A DNA stretch of 8,662 nucleotides from Anaerolineaceae bacterium UBA5224 (GTDB lineage Bacteria; Chloroflexota; Anaerolineae; Anaerolineales; Anaerolineaceae): assembly GCA_002409365.1 (NCBI GenBank), contig DHUW01000012.1, positions 6,939 through 15,600 on the forward strand, in the 5' to 3' direction. Under the pieces are notes generated by a model. The model searched no databases. It was not told the origin of the DNA and worked only from the letters and a program-made list of their open reading frames with translations. Numbering within the stretch: the stretch's first letter is position 1; every line of letters begins with the position of its first letter. This document shows, piece by piece, positions 5,204 through 8,662 of this stretch. The position numbers and the translations under genes are program-made.

Positions 5204-7108
5204 TCAGCACTTCAACCAGATCGCGCCACCTCGTGGTAGTGCTGGGATTTTTATCTCACCGGGGTGTAGCACCAGAGACTCATCGCCAAACAGGCTTTGC
5301 AAACGTTCAATGCCGTTTGTATTGAACAGATCGCTTTTCAAAATAAAACCGTTAGGCTGATCGATTCGGCTGGAAGTCACAATGATCCGTTTTTGTCCGA
5401 GCAAGCGCTGGTAAACCAACAGGTCATCCTCCCAATAAAGCACCTGGAAACTGCCTTCAGCTAAGACCTCGCTTTGCTTGCGCAGCGAAATAAGCCGCTG
5501 ATAGAAGGCCAGCAAGTTTTTATCCCATTTATCTTCTTCCCACGGAAAACAATTGCGTTGGGCGAATCCATTTTCATCTGCTAATCCGATTTCATCACCA
5601 TAGTAAACACAAGGAACTCCCGGAAATGTAAACTGCACCATCACTGCCAGCCGGATGAAGGCGTCATCCCCATCCAGAGCTGTGCGTATGCGAGAGGTAT
5701 CGTGGCTGTCGAGTACATTGAATTGTTGTAAGGCTATCGTCCATGGGATGGCTGCCAGGTTTTCCTGCCAGCTTCTCACTAACGCCTCTGTGCTCAAGGA
5801 TTTTTCAGATTTCAAAACGGGATCACAGCGCAGCGCTCCGATTTCAAAACCTTTTAACCAATGAAGTAAAGGTTCGCTGAAGCCGCTGTAATTCATCACT
5901 CCATCCCAGGCATCTCCCTGCAGCTGTCCGGCTGCTTCAAAGAAGTTTTCACCAATCAGGTAACTTTGCGGATTGGCATGCTTGACTGTCTTTCGAATCG
6001 CCGGCAGTACGTCCTGGTCCAGCTGCTGTTCGTCATAACGACCCAGCATATTGGCAACATCCACTCGCCAGCCATCGCTTTCATAAGGAGGTTTCAGCCA
6101 GCTGGCAAAAACACTGGTTTCACTCTCAAACATCTCCCTTCGCAAAGCAGGGTCGCTGTAGTTGAGTTTGGGGAGGCTGCCAAAGCCCATCCAGGATGCG
6201 TAATTTTGTTCTTTATCGAAGTAAAAAGCGCTGCGATGCGGGCTGGTGGGGTCTTTCACTGCTTCCCGGAACCAGGGATGCCCTGCTCCGCTGTGATTGG
6301 GGACGATATCCAGTATGTATCTCATCTCCGCCCTGCGTAACGCTTCAGAAAGCGAAATCAGCGCTTCGTTACCTCCCAGGGTCGGGTCAACATTGCGAAA
6401 ATCAGCAACGTCGTAGCGATGGTTGGTGTAGGCTGTAAAAATTGGGTTGAGATAAATCGCGTTCACCCCCAACCTTTGCAGGTACTCAAGCCGGTCTTCA
6501 ATCCCCTTCAGGTCACCGCCATAGAAAGGGAGGAGTTTGCGGTCATACTTAACGGGCTGCCCCCATGGGTAGGTTTTGCGACTGACACCCGGATACGCTT
6601 CAATTTCGCCATTTGGATCGTTGCTGGGATCGCCGTTGGCAAAACGATCGGGAAAAATTTGGTAGAAAACCGCCTGACTTAACCAGCCAATTTTCGGATT
6701 GTCTGCCAATATCTTGAAATCAAATGATGCAGCCGGTATGACAGTGCTTACGCCGGCCGCGGTAAGCCACCAGACCCTGCCTTCAGTTTGGATCGCAAAC
6801 CGATAGGGTACTCTGGGTTCGTTGATCAGCAGTTCACCTTCCCAGAGGTTCATTTGATTGCGGCCGTTGACCTTGTGCATGGCCTGCAATTGCTGCTCAC
6901 CATTGGGAATGCTGCGTAAGATGACCTGCTCAGGGATTCCTCCTGTCGGGATTTCAAGGCGGATCTTCACGACCTCGCCCAGGCTTGGGTAGGGGTTCGA
7001 AACGTGGTCAGTTGTGCCAGTGTGAACAATTTGCCTGATCCACTCAGGGGCTTGCTCTTGAAAGACGGGTGTTTGTTTGATTTCCATAGGCGCTAATGAT
7101 ACCAACAT
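5204..7108 (-). CDS. MalZ-like GH13 alpha-glycosidase (maltodextrin glucosidase / neopullulanase group)
   Basis: The 634-residue enzyme cleaves alpha-glucosidic bonds of maltodextrins. It has an N-terminal beta-sandwich domain (about 20-135), a (beta/alpha)8 barrel from AVFYQIFPDRFANGD (146-160), and a C-terminal beta domain (about 550-634). All GH13 signatures are intact: region I DIVPNH (267-272), region II GWRVDVANM with nucleophile D350, region III IGENF with acid/base E387, and region IV NVLDSHD with D470. Region V is LPKLNY (312-317), close to the MPKLN/LPKLDY of neopullulanase, cyclomaltodextrinase and MalZ. FYGGDLKGI, LGVNAIYLNPIF and GVPCVYYGDEIGL also match MalZ. There is no signal peptide, so it should act in the cytoplasm on imported or glycogen-derived dextrins. 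Substrate choice among maltodextrin, cyclodextrin and pullulan cannot be set from sequence. The ATG at 7108 has no Shine-Dalgarno site; the ATG at codon 8 (7085-7087) has none either. Only a promoter-like pair lies upstream. Confidence 0.93.
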   Translation of the reverse strand: MLVSLAPMEIKQTPVFQEQAPEWIRQIVHTGTTDHVSNPYPSLGEVVKIRLEIPTGGIPEQVILRSIPNGEQQLQAMHKVNGRNQMNLWEGELLINEPRVPYRFAIQTEGRVWWLTAAGVSTVIPAASFDFKILADNPKIGWLSQAVFYQIFPDRFANGDPSNDPNGEIEAYPGVSRKTYPWGQPVKYDRKLLPFYGGDLKGIEDRLEYLQRLGVNAIYLNPIFTAYTNHRYDVADFRNVDPTLGGNEALISLSEALRRAEMRYILDIVPNHSGAGHPWFREAVKDPTSPHRSAFYFDKEQNYASWMGFGSLPKLNYSDPALRREMFESETSVFASWLKPPYESDGWRVDVANMLGRYDEQQLDQDVLPAIRKTVKHANPQSYLIGENFFEAAGQLQGDAWDGVMNYSGFSEPLLHWLKGFEIGALRCDPVLKSEKSLSTEALVRSWQENLAAIPWTIALQQFNVLDSHDTSRIRTALDGDDAFIRLAVMVQFTFPGVPCVYYGDEIGLADENGFAQRNCFPWEEDKWDKNLLAFYQRLISLRKQSEVLAEGSFQVLYWEDDLLVYQRLLGQKRIIVTSSRIDQPNGFILKSDLFNTNGIERLQSLFGDESLVLHPGEIKIPALPRGGAIWLKC

Positions 7109-7117
7109 TTTGATTAA

Positions 7118-7144
7118 TTCATATCGGTCAAAGAAAATTGTCCA
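7118..7144 (-). promoter_or_regulatory. Tentative promoter of the GH13 gene
   Basis: On the minus strand TGGACA (complement of 7139-7144, 5 of 6) and TATGAA (complement of 7118-7123, 4 of 6) are 15 bases apart, shorter than ideal. Only 9 bases separate the -10 from the ATG, so the transcript would have almost no leader, matching the missing ribosome binding site. It lies just after the terminator hairpin, as expected for a new transcription unit. Confidence 0.3.
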
Positions 7145-7163
7145 CTAATGTTATTAAAAATGA

Positions 7164-7188
7164 CCACACCTCTGCATTAGAGGTGTGG
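7164..7188 (-). terminator. Rho-independent terminator after dpaL / helix-turn-helix remnant
   Basis: CCACACCTCT (7164-7173) and AGAGGTGTGG (7179-7188) form a perfect 10-bp stem with a 5-base loop. On the minus strand the stem is followed by TCATTTTTAATAA, a U-tract; on the plus strand no T-run follows. It therefore ends transcripts coming from dpaL and the remnant, before the GH13 promoter region. Confidence 0.65.
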
Positions 7189-7222
7189 CTATTCCGTACA
7201 ATCTTTAAGCTAAGAAATTTGA

Positions 7223-7386
7223 TTATTTCGGAATTAACTCGACGCAGACTTTTGCATTAAGTGCTTCGCCAATCTTTCTGAGTGTGGTAAGCGTTGGAGT
7301 GGTCATCCCGTTCTCAATTCGTGCGATCGCAAGGAAAACCAGAGGCTAGGGAGTTCTTCTTCCTGATTCTTTCCTGGTTTCCTGAC
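7223..7386 (-). pseudogene. Degenerate XRE-family (HigA-like) helix-turn-helix protein, 3' remnant
   Basis: Reading the minus strand from 7345 to the TAA at 7223-7225 gives LAIARIENGMTTPTLTTLRK, then IGEALNAKVCVELIPK. This is the second half of an XRE/Cro-type DNA-binding domain: the end of the recognition helix (ARIENG), the P-TL-TL-KI-EAL helix and the short strand ending of HigA-type antitoxins. The frame is closed upstream by a TAG (7346-7348). In the next frame, 7351-7386 reads VVRKPGKNQEEEL, which looks like the usual first helix RK-x-x-G-x-TQEEL, so the N-terminal half may survive behind a 1-base frameshift near 7330-7350. No start codon, ribosome binding site or toxin partner is seen. 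The only ATG in the frame (7304-7306) would leave 27 residues without a complete fold. It is most likely a dead fragment 22 bases past the dpaL stop. The C-terminal half is convincing; the N-terminal half is weak. Confidence 0.58.
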
Positions 7387-7407
7387 TACTAAATCAATAG
7401 AGTGTGG

Positions 7408-8662
7408 TTATTCTTCCTTGGCGTGGATTTTAAATTCTTCCGGTACAGGTATGCTGCCTTCCCAAACCACGCTGCGGAATTCCTCGGGAGAGGTGTTGCC
7501 TTCCGTATTGATCAGCAAAACCTGGGAGTCCTCGTTCAGCCCCATCGCGTCACGCAATTCACGCGCACCCTCGTATTCCATCGTATACATCAAAGCACCC
7601 AAAGTGACTGCGCCTGACTCACCGGAGATGATTAAGGGGTCGTCTGGTAAGGGAGTGGAATAGACTCGCATTCCCTTGGCAGCCACGTAATCCGGGCAAA
7701 TGGCAAAGAAATCTGCGCAGTTATAAAGCGTTTCCCAAGCCAACGGGTTGGGGTCACCGCACGCCAACCCTGCCATGATCGTATCCAGTTCGCCAGTGAC
7801 GCTATGTGGTTTACCATCGCCTATGCGCATTGATTCATACAAACAACCTGCCCTGGTCGGTTCAACTACCATTGAAAGGGGAACATTATCATTAAACAAA
7901 ACTGAATAATACCCGATTGCAGAAGCCGCCAGCGAACCCACACCGGCTTGCACGAACAGGTGTGTCGGTCGGCTCAGACCTTGCCCTGAAAATTGTTCCT
8001 GCGTCTCAACAAACATTGTGGCATACCCTTGCATGATCCAACGCGGAACTTCTTCGTAACCCTCCCAGGAGGTATCCGAGATGATCTCCCAGCCGTTTTT
8101 GTTTGCATCAATCGAGGCCTGTCTGACCGCATCGTCATAATTGCCATCCACCACAACCACTTTCCCGCCCTCTCGTTCGATGCCGCGAATGCGGTCTTTG
8201 GTCGTAAGTGAATGAACATAAATTATGGAAGGAAAGCCCATCTTGTGGGCTGCCCAGGCAATGCCTGTGCCGTGGTTACCATCGGTGGCTGTAGCAAAAA
8301 CAGGGTGACCCAACTTCTCACGGTATTTGCCATCCAATTGGAGCATGTCCTTGAGTGACACCTTATCTTCCTGGAAACCACCGCGTTCCAACAACTTCCT
8401 GTAAATCGCATATGATCCGCCCAGTACTTTAAAGGAATTAAGTGAAAGGCGGGCAGATTCATCTTTGACCCAGATGCCACCTAAGCCGATGCGTCTTGCC
8501 AGGTTGGGTAAGCTCTTAAGCGGGCTCATTCGGTAGCCAGGGATGGTGCTGTGTAGTTTTCGAACTTTTTGGGCAAGACCAGATGGGAAAAGGTCTGCCG
8601 CCAGTTGGGATTTTGAGTTTTTCAGGGCGCGCGAATTGGCTAACCATTGAATCGGGACTTCA
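7408..8662 (-). CDS. dpaL: 2,3-diaminopropionate ammonia-lyase, PLP-dependent (5' end outside window)
   Basis: The frame is open from the right edge to the TAA at 7408-7410, giving 417 visible residues against 398 for E. coli YgeX/DpaL. The enzyme is a cytosolic fold-type II PLP protein that converts D- or L-2,3-diaminopropionate to pyruvate and ammonia. Visible are SLNSFKVLGGSYAI with the Schiff-base lysine (codon at 8428-8430, about residue 78; K77 in E. coli), ATATDGNHGTGIAWAA with the second catalytic Asp (about residue 127; D120 in E. coli), NYDDAVR, SWEGYEEVPRWIMQGYAT, the phosphate-binding QAGVGSLAAS, TIMAGLACGDPNPL and ISGESGAV. The ATG at 8527-8529 is internal: upstream, in frame, lies LHSTIPGYR, matching the family's GYRPTPL block, and about 44 further residues. 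The true start lies beyond the edge. No diaminopropionate transporter or other ygeX-cluster gene is seen nearby. A helix-turn-helix remnant and a terminator follow. Confidence 0.94.
   Translation of the reverse strand, partial: EVPIQWLANSRALKNSKSQLAADLFPSGLAQKVRKLHSTIPGYRMSPLKSLPNLARRIGLGGIWVKDESARLSLNSFKVLGGSYAIYRKLLERGGFQEDKVSLKDMLQLDGKYREKLGHPVFATATDGNHGTGIAWAAHKMGFPSIIYVHSLTTKDRIRGIEREGGKVVVVDGNYDDAVRQASIDANKNGWEIISDTSWEGYEEVPRWIMQGYATMFVETQEQFSGQGLSRPTHLFVQAGVGSLAASAIGYYSVLFNDNVPLSMVVEPTRAGCLYESMRIGDGKPHSVTGELDTIMAGLACGDPNPLAWETLYNCADFFAICPDYVAAKGMRVYSTPLPDDPLIISGESGAVTLGALMYTMEYEGARELRDAMGLNEDSQVLLINTEGNTSPEEFRSVVWEGSIPVPEEFKIHAKEE

Noticed and set aside
5966..6340. 124-codon plus-strand open frame opposite the GH13 gene
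   Set aside because: It covers the catalytic barrel of the glycosidase on the other strand and has no supporting feature.
7304..7306. ATG as the start of a 27-residue protein in the helix-turn-helix remnant
   Set aside because: It would begin after the recognition helix and has no ribosome binding site; the segment reads as the tail of a longer, lost protein.
8527..8529. ATG as the start of the ammonia-lyase
   Set aside because: The frame stays open upstream and encodes the expected family N-terminus, so this Met is internal.

Overview
This window reads as ordinary chromosomal DNA of a free-living bacterium, at roughly 50% GC. It has nine protein-coding genes, one decayed gene and short intergenic gaps. 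There is no phage, transposase, plasmid, CRISPR array, tRNA or rRNA. The gene mix, the near absence of strong Shine-Dalgarno sites on several minus-strand genes, and a -10 box placed directly before a start codon would fit an anaerobic Chloroflexota (Anaerolineae-type) genome. That assignment is inference only; no marker here fixes the phylum.

Left part, plus strand. The 3' end of tryptophanyl-tRNA synthetase (trpS) overlaps by 4 bases a cation diffusion facilitator transporter whose membrane metal site reads N-D-D-D, as in manganese-type members. A perfect 13-bp hairpin follows. Next comes a YqhD-type NADPH-dependent, metal-containing alcohol/aldehyde dehydrogenase. It has the best ribosome binding site in the window, a perfect 17-base palindrome in its leader and a strong Rho-independent terminator.

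Middle. The gap from 2516 to 2769 separates convergent genes. It holds that terminator and a G/C-rich structured element with short terminal inverted repeats and several hairpins.

Right part, minus strand, in transcription order from the right edge. First is a 2,3-diaminopropionate ammonia-lyase (dpaL) running off the window, then a degenerate remnant of an XRE/HigA-like helix-turn-helix protein, then a terminator hairpin. After that come a cytoplasmic MalZ-like GH13 alpha-glycosidase, a BrkB/YihY membrane protein, a family 2 glycosyltransferase with a C-terminal membrane anchor, and finally a small DUF1801 protein with its own likely promoter. The glycosidase, BrkB protein and glycosyltransferase are tightly packed (33-base gap, then a 14-base overlap) and are probably partly cotranscribed. 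A TATAAT box before brkB suggests an internal promoter giving a leaderless mRNA.

No previously undescribed multi-gene system could be supported. The points most worth a second look are the helix-turn-helix remnant, the leaderless-type start of brkB, the structured intergenic element, the palindrome before the dehydrogenase and the N-D-D-D transporter site.
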